64,000 bases of DNA from an uncultured Bacteroidales bacterium. GTDB lineage: Bacteria > Bacteroidota > Bacteroidia > Bacteroidales > ML635J-15. Where the stretch lies: the NCBI GenBank assembly GCA_937899245.1, contig CALDKB010000014.1:19057-83056 (forward strand), read 5' to 3'. The notes under the pieces are model-generated. The model saw only the letters and a list, made by a program, of their open reading frames with translations, ran no database searches and was not told the origin of the DNA. This document shows positions 19,109-28,387 of the stretch, one piece after another (the stretch's first letter is position 1; each line of letters begins with the position of its first letter). The translations under genes were made by a program, and so were the position numbers.

Positions 19109-19351
19109 TTCCTTTTTATTTTGCCACACGAAAGTACCACCTTTTAATCAAAATTGTCAACAGAAATAAAGAACTTATTAAAGATGGAAGGTTAATTATG
19201 TAGTTTGAATGTTTCACGTTTCATGTCGATCCAATGCCGACGCGAGCCAAGCACAATAAGCTTGCTCAAATTGCTGAGGCGGTGCTAAGCACAGCGAGAG
19301 ATAGCTCGCAAACAATTTCAAACTACATCAAACTTTTTCAAACAACTTCCT

Positions 19352-19359
19352 TATCTTTG
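19352..19359 (+). promoter_or_regulatory. -7 promoter element (TATCTTTG) for hldD
   Basis: Exact TAnnTTTG match 18 bases before the hldD ATG at 19378. The 190 bp upstream, to the end of the WG-repeat gene's leader, contain no other recognised feature. Confidence 0.55.
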
Positions 19360-19377
19360 TAAAAAAATTCAATCGCA

Positions 19378-20337
19378 ATGATAGTAGTTACTGGTGCAGC
19401 AGGATTTATCGGTAGCAATGTAGCTGCCAGCTTATTGGAACGCGGATACAAAGACCTTGTCCTTTCGGACGATTTTTCGAGAGAGAGCAAAAAAGGAAAC
19501 TTTGAGAACAAAGATGTCAAGTTAGTCGACCGCAACGATTTTGCCGACTGGCTGGACATGAATCACAAACAAGTCGAAACCATAATACACCTAGGGGCAC
19601 GCACCGACACCACCGAGTTTGACCTTCAACTGCTACTGCAGATGAATACAGAATACACGAAACTGCTATGGACCAAATGCTGCGATTACGGAATTCCGTT
19701 CCTATACGCATCATCAGCTGCGACATACGGCATGGGCGAAAACGGCTTCTGCGACACTACCGATCCTAACATTCTGAAACCTCTAAATCCGTACGGAATT
19801 TCCAAAAACGAGTTCGACAAATGGATGTTAACCCAAGATTGCAAGCCATTTTTCTGGGCTGGTTTCAAGTTCTTCAACGTTTATGGACCTAACGAATACC
19901 ACAAAGGACGTATGGCATCGGTAATTATGCACGCTTTCAACCAGATAAACGCAACTGGAGGGCTAAAGCTTTTCCGCTCTCACCGTGATGATTACAAAGA
20001 CGGAGAACAAAGCCGCGATTTCGTTTATGTAAAGGATGTCGTTGATGTGCTGATATACTTTATGGAAACTCGCAGCCGCTGTGGCATATACAATCTCGGC
20101 ACAGGGAAAGCTCGCTCTTTCAACGACCTTGGCCGCTCTACATTTGCAGCAATGGGCATCGAACCGAACATTACATACATTGACACGCCTATTGATATTC
20201 GCGACAAATACCAATATTTCACCGAAGCAGACATTACTTCTTTGCGCCAAGCCGGCTATACAAAGGATTTTTATTCTTTGGAAGACGGCACAAAAGATTA
20301 CGTACAGAATTATCTAATGGGACATAAATATAGATAA
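19378..20337 (+). CDS. hldD: ADP-L-glycero-D-manno-heptose 6-epimerase
   Basis: HldD (RfaD) epimerises ADP-D-glycero-manno-heptose to the L,D form for lipopolysaccharide core synthesis. The 319-residue protein has the NAD(P)-binding GAAGFIGSN (residues 6-14), an active-site Ser region YASSAATYG and the NPYGISKNEFD motif with catalytic Tyr and Lys. Near the C-terminus YNLGTGKARSFNDLG is conserved. The start is ATG at 19378. The fused meaB gene follows after three bases and is probably in the same transcript. Confidence 0.95.
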   Translation: MIVVTGAAGFIGSNVAASLLERGYKDLVLSDDFSRESKKGNFENKDVKLVDRNDFADWLDMNHKQVETIIHLGARTDTTEFDLQLLLQMNTEYTKLLWTKCCDYGIPFLYASSAATYGMGENGFCDTTDPNILKPLNPYGISKNEFDKWMLTQDCKPFFWAGFKFFNVYGPNEYHKGRMASVIMHAFNQINATGGLKLFRSHRDDYKDGEQSRDFVYVKDVVDVLIYFMETRSRCGIYNLGTGKARSFNDLGRSTFAAMGIEPNITYIDTPIDIRDKYQYFTEADITSLRQAGYTKDFYSLEDGTKDYVQNYLMGHKYR

Positions 20338-20340
20338 GAT

Positions 20341-22068
20341 ATGGACGAACCGTTATTATCTAAAGCAGGGAACTACAAAAATCTTGTAGCATACCAAAAA
20401 GCCGAAGTTATTTATGAAATAACATATTATTTCTGCCATAAATATCTTGAAAAAGGAGACAGAACCATTGACCAAATGATTCAAGCAGCCAGTTCGGGAA
20501 AACAAAACATTGCAGAAGGAGTTTCGGCATCAAGTACATCAAGCAAAACTGAGATTTTCCTAATAAATGTTGCAAAAGCAAGTCTAAAAGAACTGCTTGA
20601 AGATTATAAAGATTATTTACGCACACGAAATCACAACATCTGGGAAAAAGATTCCGAAGAATTTGAATCAATTCGCAAACTTGGTTTTGAACATAATGAC
20701 GCTCCATTTTTCATGGAAATAGCAAAATCTCGTCCACCAGAAACAATTGCTAATATGGCAATTATATTACTCAATCAAACAGACTACCTATTATTTAGGC
20801 TATTAGAGAGATTGAGCAAAGATTTTTTACAAGACGGCGGATTTTCTGAAAGAATAAAGAGAATGAGACTAGAAAGCAAAAAAAAGAACGGGAACGCTAA
20901 CAGCAGCACAGAAAACGGCCATAACGTTAAGGACCTTAACAAATTTAACAACATTAAGGTTCCTGTCAAACGTTTTCTGGGCGAAGTTGAAGAATGCAAA
21001 GCCAACAACAGCGCATTGCAGGTTAACGATGGCGTTGAACAACCGCCACAGGTAAACCCCAATATCTCGCGTTTCCGCCGACGCAAGCCATTGCTTTCTG
21101 TCGAAGAATATGTAAATGGCATACTAAAATCCGACATTACTATTCTTGGTCAGGCAATAACGCTTGTTGAAAGTGTTTTGCCGGAACATCAAGAGATTGC
21201 ACAAAAAATAATCGAAGGATGTCTTCCGCATTCTGGCAAGTCGATACGAATAGGAATTACCGGTGTACCGGGCGCAGGCAAAAGTACATTCATCGAAGCA
21301 CTAGGAGTAAAGATTGCCGACATGGGGCACAAACTTGCCGTTTTGGCCGTTGACCCGAGCAGCGAACGTAGCGGTGGCTCTATCCTTGGCGACAAAACTC
21401 GTATGGAACACCTTACATCTCACCCAAACGCATTTGTCCGACCTTCGCCATCGGCAGGATCACTTGGCGGCGTTGCACGCAAGACTCGAGAATCGATAAT
21501 CCTTTGTGAAGCAGCAGGTTTCGACACCATTTTCGTTGAAACCGTTGGCGTTGGACAATCGGAAACCGTAGTTCACAGCATGGTCGACTTCTTCCTTCTA
21601 CTATTGGTTTCGGGCGCCGGCGACGAACTTCAAGGCATAAAACGAGGAATAATGGAAATGGCCGACGCAATAGCAATTACCAAGGCCGACGGAGAAAACG
21701 TAACACGCGCAGAGCTTGCCAAAACTCAATGCCAGAACGCCCTGCATTTCTTCCCGAAAGGCAAGTCGCAATGGACTCCTGTTGCAACAACTTGCTCGTC
21801 GCTCGAAGGCAAGGGAATCCTTGACATCTGGAAAATTATCACCGACTACATTGCACACACGAACCACAACGGATTTTTCGACTACAACCGCAACGAACAA
21901 TCCAAATACTGGCTTTACGAAACCATTAACGAAGCAATCCGCAACAGCTTCTACCGCGATGAGAAAATTGCCGGCTGTCTGCACGAATACGAGACGAAAG
22001 TCCTTGAAAATAAAATCAGCAGTTTCGCCGCTGCCAACGAACTTTTGAAAAAATACTTTGAAAAATGA
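20341..22068 (+). CDS. meaB: Four-helix-bundle (S23-type) domain fused in frame to MeaB/ArgK GTPase
   Basis: A 575-residue open frame joining two families. Residues 1 to about 130 match the four-helix-bundle / 23S rRNA intervening-sequence protein family (YQKAEVIYEITYYFCHKYL, GDRTIDQMIQAASSGKQNI, KASLKELLEDYKDYLRTRN). A suffix region follows with FLQDGGFSERIKRMR (about 160-180), then a low-complexity Asn/Lys linker. From about residue 228 (DGVEQPPQVNP) the protein is MeaB, the GTPase that guards and loads adenosylcobalamin mutases: P-loop GVPGAGKST, ETVGVGQSE, TKADGENV. Each half is normally separate. No ATG precedes the MeaB part inside the linker (a TTG is possible near 21009). The stop overlaps the next gene by four bases. 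Confidence 0.92.
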   Translation: MDEPLLSKAGNYKNLVAYQKAEVIYEITYYFCHKYLEKGDRTIDQMIQAASSGKQNIAEGVSASSTSSKTEIFLINVAKASLKELLEDYKDYLRTRNHNIWEKDSEEFESIRKLGFEHNDAPFFMEIAKSRPPETIANMAIILLNQTDYLLFRLLERLSKDFLQDGGFSERIKRMRLESKKKNGNANSSTENGHNVKDLNKFNNIKVPVKRFLGEVEECKANNSALQVNDGVEQPPQVNPNISRFRRRKPLLSVEEYVNGILKSDITILGQAITLVESVLPEHQEIAQKIIEGCLPHSGKSIRIGITGVPGAGKSTFIEALGVKIADMGHKLAVLAVDPSSERSGGSILGDKTRMEHLTSHPNAFVRPSPSAGSLGGVARKTRESIILCEAAGFDTIFVETVGVGQSETVVHSMVDFFLLLLVSGAGDELQGIKRGIMEMADAIAITKADGENVTRAELAKTQCQNALHFFPKGKSQWTPVATTCSSLEGKGILDIWKIITDYIAHTNHNGFFDYNRNEQSKYWLYETINEAIRNSFYRDEKIAGCLHEYETKVLENKISSFAAANELLKKYFEK

Positions 22069-22583
22069 TTGGACAGGAAATAGTTTATAAGGCCTTGGCC
22101 GACTTGAACATAGAATTTGAATATTACGAATCTCCACGCGATTTTTCGTCAGAAGACGACGGGGCTTTCTGGAAACGGATTGGCGCTTGCCGCTGCAAGA
22201 ACCTATTTATGCGCAACCACAAAGGCAACCAGCACTATCTGCTTATCTCCGACTATTACCGCGACATCAACATCCACGCAATAGAACACAAACTGAAACA
22301 AGGAAAGCTATCTTTTGCATCGCAGGAACGCATCGACAAGTGGATTAAAGGAACAATAGGCGCCATTTCGGTATTTTCGTTACTGAACGACACCGAAAAC
22401 CACACAATTGCATTTATCGACAAAACATTGCTAACAAAGGAAAGACTTACATTCCTTCCAAACCAGCTTAATGCGCTGATTTCAATAAAGACGGAAGATT
22501 TTGTCAGGATTCTGGACTATACAGGCAACAAATACGAAATGGTTGACTTGGAAATTGTCGACGAATCACTCATCGCACCTTGA
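22065..22583 (+). CDS. Prolyl-tRNA editing (YbaK/ProX-like) protein
   Basis: A 172-residue YbaK-domain protein of the ProX/PrdX kind, which hydrolyses mischarged aminoacyl-tRNA (typically Ala-tRNA-Pro). Conserved segments are DDGAFWKRIGACRCKNLFMRN, where the Lys in CKNLF is the family's key residue, GNQHYLLISDY, GAISVFSLLND and FIDKTLL. The length matches stand-alone ProX proteins. Its ATG overlaps the meaB stop (ATGA), which suggests translational coupling although the functions are unrelated. Confidence 0.88.
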   Translation: MIGQEIVYKALADLNIEFEYYESPRDFSSEDDGAFWKRIGACRCKNLFMRNHKGNQHYLLISDYYRDINIHAIEHKLKQGKLSFASQERIDKWIKGTIGAISVFSLLNDTENHTIAFIDKTLLTKERLTFLPNQLNALISIKTEDFVRILDYTGNKYEMVDLEIVDESLIAP

Positions 22584-22718
22584 ACGTTAGTCGAAGGGGC
22601 GGTTTTATAAAGGCTTTTCGTTGCAGTGGCTTCGTCTAACACTCAGCCAGCAGAGGAGACATGCGACTTCGACTTACTTCGACTACACTCAGTTCAAGCC
22701 GCTCAGCCAGCGGATTAT

Positions 22719-23186
22719 TTATCGAATTCTATCCCACACCGTTTCAATCAAGTCCATCTCGAAACCTCGGCTTGCAGCGAAGCGAAAAACAGATGCCTTC
22801 AACTTATATTCGTCATCATTTTTCGTTGATTTCAACTTGCTTTTCATAAGATTTTCGAGCAATGCGAAATATTCGTCATCATCGATTTCGGCAAGCGGTT
22901 CTGCCATCAGTTTTTCGGAAATTCCTTTTTGAAGCAAGGCCTGACGAATCTTCATCCTTCCCCACTTGTTGAACTTAAAAGCATCGGAGACAAATGCTCG
23001 TGCATAACGTTCATTATCGACAAAACGGTCATCTTTCAAGCGTTCAATAATTTTTACAATGTCAGCTGCTTCTATGTGTTGCTTTGCCAAATATGTACGG
23101 ACATCCATTTCACATTTTTCAGCACGCGAACAATATGCCTGCGCCTTAAAAAGATATTTTTCAAAATCTTCATTTTCCATAATCAT
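22719..23186 (-). CDS. recX: Regulatory protein RecX
   Basis: RecX limits RecA filament growth. The 155-residue protein has the typical repeated three-helix units: YCSRAEKCEMDVRTYL, LKDDRFVDNERYARAFVSDAFKFNKWGRMKIRQAL and the C-terminal KASVFRFAASRGFEMDLIETVW. Length is normal. The start overlaps the stop of the DUF2797 gene by four bases (ATGA), so the two are cotranscribed. The 135-bp gap after it, before the ProX stop, holds two copies of CTCAGCCAGC and nothing else I can identify. Confidence 0.92.
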   Translation of the reverse strand: MIMENEDFEKYLFKAQAYCSRAEKCEMDVRTYLAKQHIEAADIVKIIERLKDDRFVDNERYARAFVSDAFKFNKWGRMKIRQALLQKGISEKLMAEPLAEIDDDEYFALLENLMKSKLKSTKNDDEYKLKASVFRFAASRGFEMDLIETVWDRIR

Positions 23187-23980
23187 TCAACCGTAATTTT
23201 CACAGAATACCCCGAATGGCTTCTAACATTCAAGGCTGCACCATTGTCAAAAATCAAATACTGGCCTTTAATTCCCGCCAAAACACCGCCAACACATTCG
23301 GAATTGTCGAGCGAGACCGACTTTATGTTGGCAACCGTATTTATATATGGGTAATACAATTCGGTAATGCTATCGTCGAAAGTTTCGTACAGGCGCAAAT
23401 CGTCGGGCAAAAGTGAAAGGAAGGCTTTTTTTCGTTCCAACAAATCGACATTAGGTTGCGAAAACATCAACATTCGACGCCAATTTGTTTTGTCGGCCAC
23501 ATGCTTTTTCATCTCCACCTCTATTTGTCCCGCCAAATTACGATTCGGCGTCTTCGCAAACTTTATTGCAGCAACTGCGCCCTGGTCAATCCATCGCGTA
23601 GGAATCTGGTTGAAGCGCGTCACACCAACCTTAATGTCACCGGTAAATGCCAAATACACATAATGATCGATAAGTGAATATTTCTTCGACCATTCCATAT
23701 CACGCGATATTCCGAGATGCGACAAGTCCTTTTCCGGATTAAAAACGCCCTCGTCGCACTCGGGCAAAGTTGCATAGCACTGGTAGCAATGACCGTTCAT
23801 ATAACTTTTTGAAGTCAACTTTCCACAGCTAACACAATGAATCTGATGATTATATTCAATTGTCAAATGCTTGCCGATAAGAGAATTCATATCAATTTCA
23901 GACTCTCCGTCAGACAAATAATAACGAATCGGAAAAGCAAATTCCGTTCGCATTTTCGACAAGTTGAGTTCGTATTGCAT
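23183..23980 (-). CDS. DUF2797 family protein
   Basis: A 265-residue protein of the DUF2797 family; function unknown. There is a Cys pair CVSC near residues 49-52 and a second, CYQCYATLPEC, near 66-76, probably binding zinc. The middle part (YVYLAFTGDIKVGVTR, then RWIDQGA) resembles GIY-YIG-type nuclease sequence, but I cannot confirm a catalytic set by eye. It overlaps recX by four bases and follows the oxidase-like gene after four bases, so three genes may form one operon with the dehydrogenase gene. Confidence 0.8.
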   Translation of the reverse strand: MQYELNLSKMRTEFAFPIRYYLSDGESEIDMNSLIGKHLTIEYNHQIHCVSCGKLTSKSYMNGHCYQCYATLPECDEGVFNPEKDLSHLGISRDMEWSKKYSLIDHYVYLAFTGDIKVGVTRFNQIPTRWIDQGAVAAIKFAKTPNRNLAGQIEVEMKKHVADKTNWRRMLMFSQPNVDLLERKKAFLSLLPDDLRLYETFDDSITELYYPYINTVANIKSVSLDNSECVGGVLAGIKGQYLIFDNGAALNVRSHSGYSVKITVE

Positions 23981-23984
23981 TTAC

Positions 23985-24380
23985 TTAAAATTTGATCTCC
24001 CTGGGAGGATTTACAAACGAACTTATTATGGCTGTTGCATCCTTCAGGTAATACACAGCGGTATTGCCATCTTCTGCATCATACATTTTCTTTAATTCAG
24101 GGTAAGAATCTAACATTGAACGTTTTGCCTCAATTCTTTCATCGCCGGCCAAAGTTGCAGAAACCCTTATCCAGGAATTCTGTCCATCAAAAGCGCAAAT
24201 TTCGACCTTTGGGTTTTTCGCAATCTGCTTGTCCACAGGTTTTACATGTCCGGTCTGAATATAAAGCTTTCCTTCAAAAATATTTACCGTACCAAAGGGA
24301 CGTACTCGTGGCTGGTCGCCTTCACAAGTTGCCAAATAGTAGCAACCGCATTTCTTTATAAAGTCAAAAACTTCTTTCAT
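23985..24380 (-). CDS. Pyridoxamine 5'-phosphate oxidase-like flavoprotein
   Basis: A 131-residue split-barrel protein of the PNPOx-like family, likely binding FMN or a related cofactor. Conserved points are YYLATCEGDQPRVRPFG, GKLYIQTGHVKPVDKQI, NPKVEICAFDG and WIRVSATLAGDE. It is too short to be true PdxH. It lies in a run of close minus-strand genes between the 2-hydroxyacid dehydrogenase and DUF2797 genes. Confidence 0.87.
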   Translation of the reverse strand: MKEVFDFIKKCGCYYLATCEGDQPRVRPFGTVNIFEGKLYIQTGHVKPVDKQIAKNPKVEICAFDGQNSWIRVSATLAGDERIEAKRSMLDSYPELKKMYDAEDGNTAVYYLKDATAIISSFVNPPREIKF

Positions 24381-24389
24381 ATAATTTAT

Positions 24390-25343
24390 TTATTTCACCT
24401 TCAAGATTTTATCCAACAGCACTTGTGCCAACTTAATCTTCGACTCTTCAGTCCAACCCGCAATATGCGGCGACATAATAACATTATCGCATGATGCAAT
24501 ATATTTAAAATCAGCATTATCTGTCATTTTTGCAGTTGCTTCGAAAGACGTTTCCTCATACTCGATAACATCTAGTCCGGCAGCCACAATCCTACCCGAC
24601 TTCAGGCCTTCGGCAAGAGCCGAAGTCTTTACGACTGGACCACGCGAAGCATTCAGCAATACAAAAGGAACTTTGAAATTCCTGATAAATGCCTCGTCGA
24701 CCATATACTTGGTTTCATCCGTCAATGGAACATGAAGACTCAACACATCAGCATTTTCGAAGATTTCGCCGAGTGAAACTTCCGTAGCATATTCGTCGGA
24801 AAAATTAGTCTTGTACTTATCGTATGCAAGTACACGGCAACCGAAGCCAGAAAGTTTTCTTGCCAGCGACGAACCCATATTTCCGTAGCCGATGATACCA
24901 ACAGTACGGTAACCGAGTTCTCTGCCCCGATTCATTTCGCGCTTCCATTCGCCAGCCTTTACCTGCCTGTCGGCTCGACTTAGATTATTAAGCAGAGATA
25001 GCAGCATCCCAACCGTATGTTCGCCTACTGCATCGCGGTTGCCTTCAGGCGAATTCAAACATTCAATGCCCTTTGAATTGCAATATTCAATGTCGATAGT
25101 CTCCATTCCAGCGCCTACACGCGCAACGAAACGAAAAGCGCTGGAACTCGAAATGGCAGCATCAACAAACACCTTGTCAATGTTTATACGACTGCGGATA
25201 ACAATCCCAAACACATCACCAAGATTACCAATTATCGTTTCGCGCGACCATTTTGTAGCATCTACAACCTCATAGCCGGCATTACGCAAGCCGTCGGTTA
25301 TTATTGCGTGGACATCATCGATTATTAAGACCTTACGTGCCAT
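24390..25343 (-). CDS. D-2-hydroxyacid dehydrogenase (SerA-like)
   Basis: A 317-residue NAD-dependent dehydrogenase related to phosphoglycerate dehydrogenase but lacking the ACT domain. The Rossmann motif GIIGYGNMGSSLARKL is near residue 145. The catalytic Arg is in LNASRGPVV, the Glu in the following helix region and the His in SPHIAGWTEES. The start is set at the ATG at 25343 because the eight residues upstream do not fit the family. No serB or serC is nearby, so serine synthesis is possible but unproven. Confidence 0.88.
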   Translation of the reverse strand: MARKVLIIDDVHAIITDGLRNAGYEVVDATKWSRETIIGNLGDVFGIVIRSRINIDKVFVDAAISSSSAFRFVARVGAGMETIDIEYCNSKGIECLNSPEGNRDAVGEHTVGMLLSLLNNLSRADRQVKAGEWKREMNRGRELGYRTVGIIGYGNMGSSLARKLSGFGCRVLAYDKYKTNFSDEYATEVSLGEIFENADVLSLHVPLTDETKYMVDEAFIRNFKVPFVLLNASRGPVVKTSALAEGLKSGRIVAAGLDVIEYEETSFEATAKMTDNADFKYIASCDNVIMSPHIAGWTEESKIKLAQVLLDKILKVK

Positions 25344-25497
25344 CTTACGTTTATTTTCGAAATGCAAATTTACACAAATAGCAAAGCTCTTTTATTGTCA
25401 ACAGAATTTTTATTTAAAAATCCCCCTAAAATGATATCGTATCAAAAAAATAAAGCATGCACAAGCAAACATTTATTGCCGTTTTGTTAGAAAATAG

Positions 25498-25505
25498 TAA
25501 CTTTG
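25498..25505 (+). promoter_or_regulatory. -7 promoter element (TAACTTTG)
   Basis: Exact TAnnTTTG match 22 bases before the ATG of the dehydrogenase gene at 25528. The same element sequence appears before the 32285 and 55278 genes. Confidence 0.55.
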
Positions 25506-25527
25506 CAAAAACAAAAAAACAAAATAA

Positions 25528-26295
25528 ATGCTACATCTAGAAAATAACATCGCTATTGTAACAGGCGGAACAAGCGGAATTGGCTACGCAATTTCAAAAC
25601 TTTTTACAGAATTTGGAGCAAAGGTTATTGCAGCTTCTTCACGTCAGGAAGCCGTTGACAAGACCAAGGAAGAAATTGGCTGCGACGGTCTAGCAGTAGA
25701 TTTAAGCAAGCGCGAAGAATGCAAGCGTCTTGTCGACTATACAATTGAAAAATACGGACGCGTTGACATACTGGTCAACAATGCTGGTATTCAACATGTT
25801 TGCAAAGTAGAAGATTTTCCTGAAGACAAATGGGAATTCATGATGGACCTTATGCTTAACGCACCATTCTACCTGACAAAATACTGCGTACCATCAATGA
25901 AAGAACACGGCTGGGGACGTATCATCAACATCGGTTCAATACAAGGAATTGTTGCCTCACCATATAAAGCATGCTACGTTTCGGCAAAACACGGCTTGCA
26001 AGGATTGACAATGGCATCAGCTCTTGAACTAGGCAAATATGGAATTACCGTCAACAGCATTTGTCCGGCATACGTCGACACTCCTTTGGTACAGAAGCAG
26101 ATAGCATCTCAGGCAAAAGAACACAACATCGACGAAAAGGATGTCGTAAGCGAGATAATGCTTACAAATTCGGCAATCAAGCATCTGATAGACCCAATAG
26201 ACATAGCAAAGGTAGCAAGATTCCTCTGCTCCGACGGGGCTCAGATGATTACCGGAACTGCAATTCCTGTCGATGGTGGTTGGACTGCTAATTAA
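25528..26295 (+). CDS. 3-hydroxybutyrate dehydrogenase (SDR family)
   Basis: A 255-residue short-chain dehydrogenase, probably NAD-dependent D-3-hydroxybutyrate dehydrogenase. The cofactor motif TGGTSGIG is at 11-18, NNAG near 87, and the catalytic set is Ser (GSIQG), Tyr and Lys (YVSAKHG). The segments SPYKACYVSAKHGLQG and NSICPAYVDTPLVQKQI are close to the hydroxybutyrate dehydrogenase subgroup and separate it from FabG. It is followed after 21 bases by gldA. Confidence 0.85.
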   Translation: MLHLENNIAIVTGGTSGIGYAISKLFTEFGAKVIAASSRQEAVDKTKEEIGCDGLAVDLSKREECKRLVDYTIEKYGRVDILVNNAGIQHVCKVEDFPEDKWEFMMDLMLNAPFYLTKYCVPSMKEHGWGRIINIGSIQGIVASPYKACYVSAKHGLQGLTMASALELGKYGITVNSICPAYVDTPLVQKQIASQAKEHNIDEKDVVSEIMLTNSAIKHLIDPIDIAKVARFLCSDGAQMITGTAIPVDGGWTAN

Positions 26296-26316
26296 AACTT
26301 ATAATATTCAAGCAAG

Positions 26317-27231
26317 ATGTCAATTCAGATAAAGGGTGTTACCAAGATATTTGGTGAACAGAAAGCCCTTGACAATGTAAGTTTTGAAATACAAAACGGG
26401 GAAATAGTCGGGTTTCTTGGTCCTAATGGTGCTGGGAAATCAACACTGATGAAAATAATTACAGGATATATCCCCGCCACCGAAGGTGAAGTTTTCATCG
26501 ACGGAAAGAATATCCTCGAGGACCCAATTAAAATCCGACGTAAACTTGGCTATCTGCCAGAACAGAACCCTCTGTATTTCGACATGTATATCGTTGAATA
26601 TCTGGAATTTGTTGCAGGAATATATGGCATCAAGAACAAAAAGTCGAGAATTGAGGAAATTGTACATCTTACCGGACTTGAACCAGAAATAAACAAGAAG
26701 ATCGGTATGCTCTCGAAAGGCTACAAACAACGCGTTGGACTTGCACAGGCAATAATCCACGACCCAGAAGTGCTTATCCTCGACGAGCCGACTTCGGGAC
26801 TTGACCCAAACCAAATCATCGACATCCGCAACCTTATCAAAAACCTTGGCAAGCAGAAGACCGTAATACTTTCAACGCACATAATGCAGGAAGTAGAAGC
26901 CATTTGCGACCGTATACTTCTCATCAAGAAAGGCGTTCTTCTTGCTAACGACAAGGCCGAAAACTTCAGTCATCTTGCCGACAGCAAAACATCCACCCTA
27001 CTTGTCGAGTTCAAGGACGAACTTACAATGAACGACATCAAGCAAGTTAAAGGCGTTAAAGCAGTAAGACAGATTGAGCCAAAACATTATGCAATTGAGT
27101 TCGACTCATCATGCGATATCCGCGAAGACATTTCCAAACTCGCTCTAGCAAAAGGAACTATTGTCCTTGGAATGCAAATCAAGGAAAAATCGATAGAAGA
27201 AGCCTTCAACCAATTGACAATGAGCAAATAA
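26317..27231 (+). CDS. gldA: Gliding-motility-type ABC transporter ATP-binding protein GldA
   Basis: A 304-residue ABC ATPase with Walker A GPNGAGKST (about 35-43), signature LSKGYKQRVG, Walker B VLILDEP and the switch His in STHIMQE. Sequence such as KLGYLPEQNPLYFDMYIVEYL fits GldA. In gliding Bacteroidota GldA works with the membrane proteins GldF and GldG. Neither gene is beside it here, so the permease must be elsewhere or it serves another exporter. Presence does not prove gliding; non-motile Bacteroidales carry it too. Confidence 0.88.
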   Translation: MSIQIKGVTKIFGEQKALDNVSFEIQNGEIVGFLGPNGAGKSTLMKIITGYIPATEGEVFIDGKNILEDPIKIRRKLGYLPEQNPLYFDMYIVEYLEFVAGIYGIKNKKSRIEEIVHLTGLEPEINKKIGMLSKGYKQRVGLAQAIIHDPEVLILDEPTSGLDPNQIIDIRNLIKNLGKQKTVILSTHIMQEVEAICDRILLIKKGVLLANDKAENFSHLADSKTSTLLVEFKDELTMNDIKQVKGVKAVRQIEPKHYAIEFDSSCDIREDISKLALAKGTIVLGMQIKEKSIEEAFNQLTMSK

Positions 27232-27309
27232 TGTCGTGGCGAACAAGCTAGCAGACAAACTGTTTAGCCGTTTCACCGGTCAGCAGGTTAGCTGGTCAGC
27301 AGATTTACA

Positions 27310-28383
27310 TCATCTCAAAAATTCCGCAACAACCGGATAATGGTCATCGGCAATGTTGAAATTCAACACCTTATGACGCAAGCACTTGAATTTGTTAGAA
27401 TGCATTATGTAGTCGATACGGAAATCGTTGTCCATCAACATAAAAGTACGGCCATTGCCGCTTCCGCGCTCAATAAACGTATCGCGCAGACGATTTCCGG
27501 ACATTAGTATGCTAAAGCATGTATAACTTAACGGCACATCGTTGAAATCACCGCAAAGCAAAACAGGATACGGACAAGTATCGAGTGTCGACACCAATGT
27601 ATCCACCTGCACTGCCCTGCGCGCTGCACAATCCGTATATTTGGAATACAAGTTTTTAGCCTTTTCGGTATTACTATCGCTTATGCCTTCGCTACGTCTT
27701 ATGTCTATATCTCCGCCATTTATCATAATCGACTGCAAATGGCAATTATACAGGCGAACCGTATCATCATTCAACACAATGTCAACATACATGAAGCCAT
27801 TAGCCGTACTGTCGAACGGATGCGAATAAGTGGCGACAATCGGATAACGCGACACTACCGCCAGACCGCCATTACCAGAATTGAAATTTGCCAGCGTCAC
27901 CTTATAATATGACTTCGCCTTTAAGTTCTGGACTAATGCGTCTAACGTAGGAAAGTCCGCCGGCTTGTTATGCCAATAAGCCTCCTGCAGGCAAAGGATA
28001 TCGGGATTTTCATACGAAATTGTATCTACAACTTTCTGGCGCAAATCCATGGACCCCGGCTCAAGGATTCCAAAATCCTTCACATTGTACGACATCACCT
28101 TAAAGTCGGCCTCATCGTCAAGAGATTTTTCTACGATGGAATATTCGTGAGAAAAATACTTGAAGCCCACAAATGCTATAACAGCCAATGGAATTGCAAA
28201 CTTGAAGTTAACAAATAGCCAAATGACAACCAGCACCAACAAGGCAATCAGGAAATACTTTAACGAAAACGGACACAATGCCATCCAGCTTGTACTGGCA
28301 GGGGAAACATATATCGAGACAATCGAAAGCGTCAAACCCAACAATACCATAATGGTCAATGTCAATAAAATCTTACGCCACAT
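27310..28383 (-). CDS. Membrane-anchored endonuclease/exonuclease/phosphatase family protein
   Basis: A 357-residue EEP-fold hydrolase. Three hydrophobic helices at about 1-100 (ILLTLTIMVLLGLTLSIVSIYV, FLIALLVLVVIWLFV, IPLAVIAFVGF) anchor it; the catalytic domain faces outward. Motifs: SYNVKDFG, ILCLQEAYW (metal Glu), YNCHLQS, CGDFNDVPLSY and the terminal ADDHYPV with catalytic His. The substrate (nucleic acid or phosphoester) is unknown. The ATG at 28383 lies four bases after the rhomboid stop, so it is the last gene of the mutL-rhomboid operon. Confidence 0.88.
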   Translation of the reverse strand: MWRKILLTLTIMVLLGLTLSIVSIYVSPASTSWMALCPFSLKYFLIALLVLVVIWLFVNFKFAIPLAVIAFVGFKYFSHEYSIVEKSLDDEADFKVMSYNVKDFGILEPGSMDLRQKVVDTISYENPDILCLQEAYWHNKPADFPTLDALVQNLKAKSYYKVTLANFNSGNGGLAVVSRYPIVATYSHPFDSTANGFMYVDIVLNDDTVRLYNCHLQSIMINGGDIDIRRSEGISDSNTEKAKNLYSKYTDCAARRAVQVDTLVSTLDTCPYPVLLCGDFNDVPLSYTCFSILMSGNRLRDTFIERGSGNGRTFMLMDNDFRIDYIMHSNKFKCLRHKVLNFNIADDHYPVVAEFLR

Positions 28384-28387
28384 ATCT

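Noticed and set aside
20341..20720. S23-type domain taken as a sign of a 23S rRNA intervening sequence
   Set aside because: No rRNA sequence is present; the family name is historical and most members are stand-alone proteins.
21601..22137. Long open frame antisense to the meaB part
   Set aside because: It overlaps a strongly conserved GTPase and has no recognisable family; frames like this are usual opposite coding sequence in this genome.
22584..22718. Two CTCAGCCAGC copies in the gap between the ProX-like gene and recX
   Set aside because: Short, only two copies, no promoter or hairpin of note; nothing supports a function.
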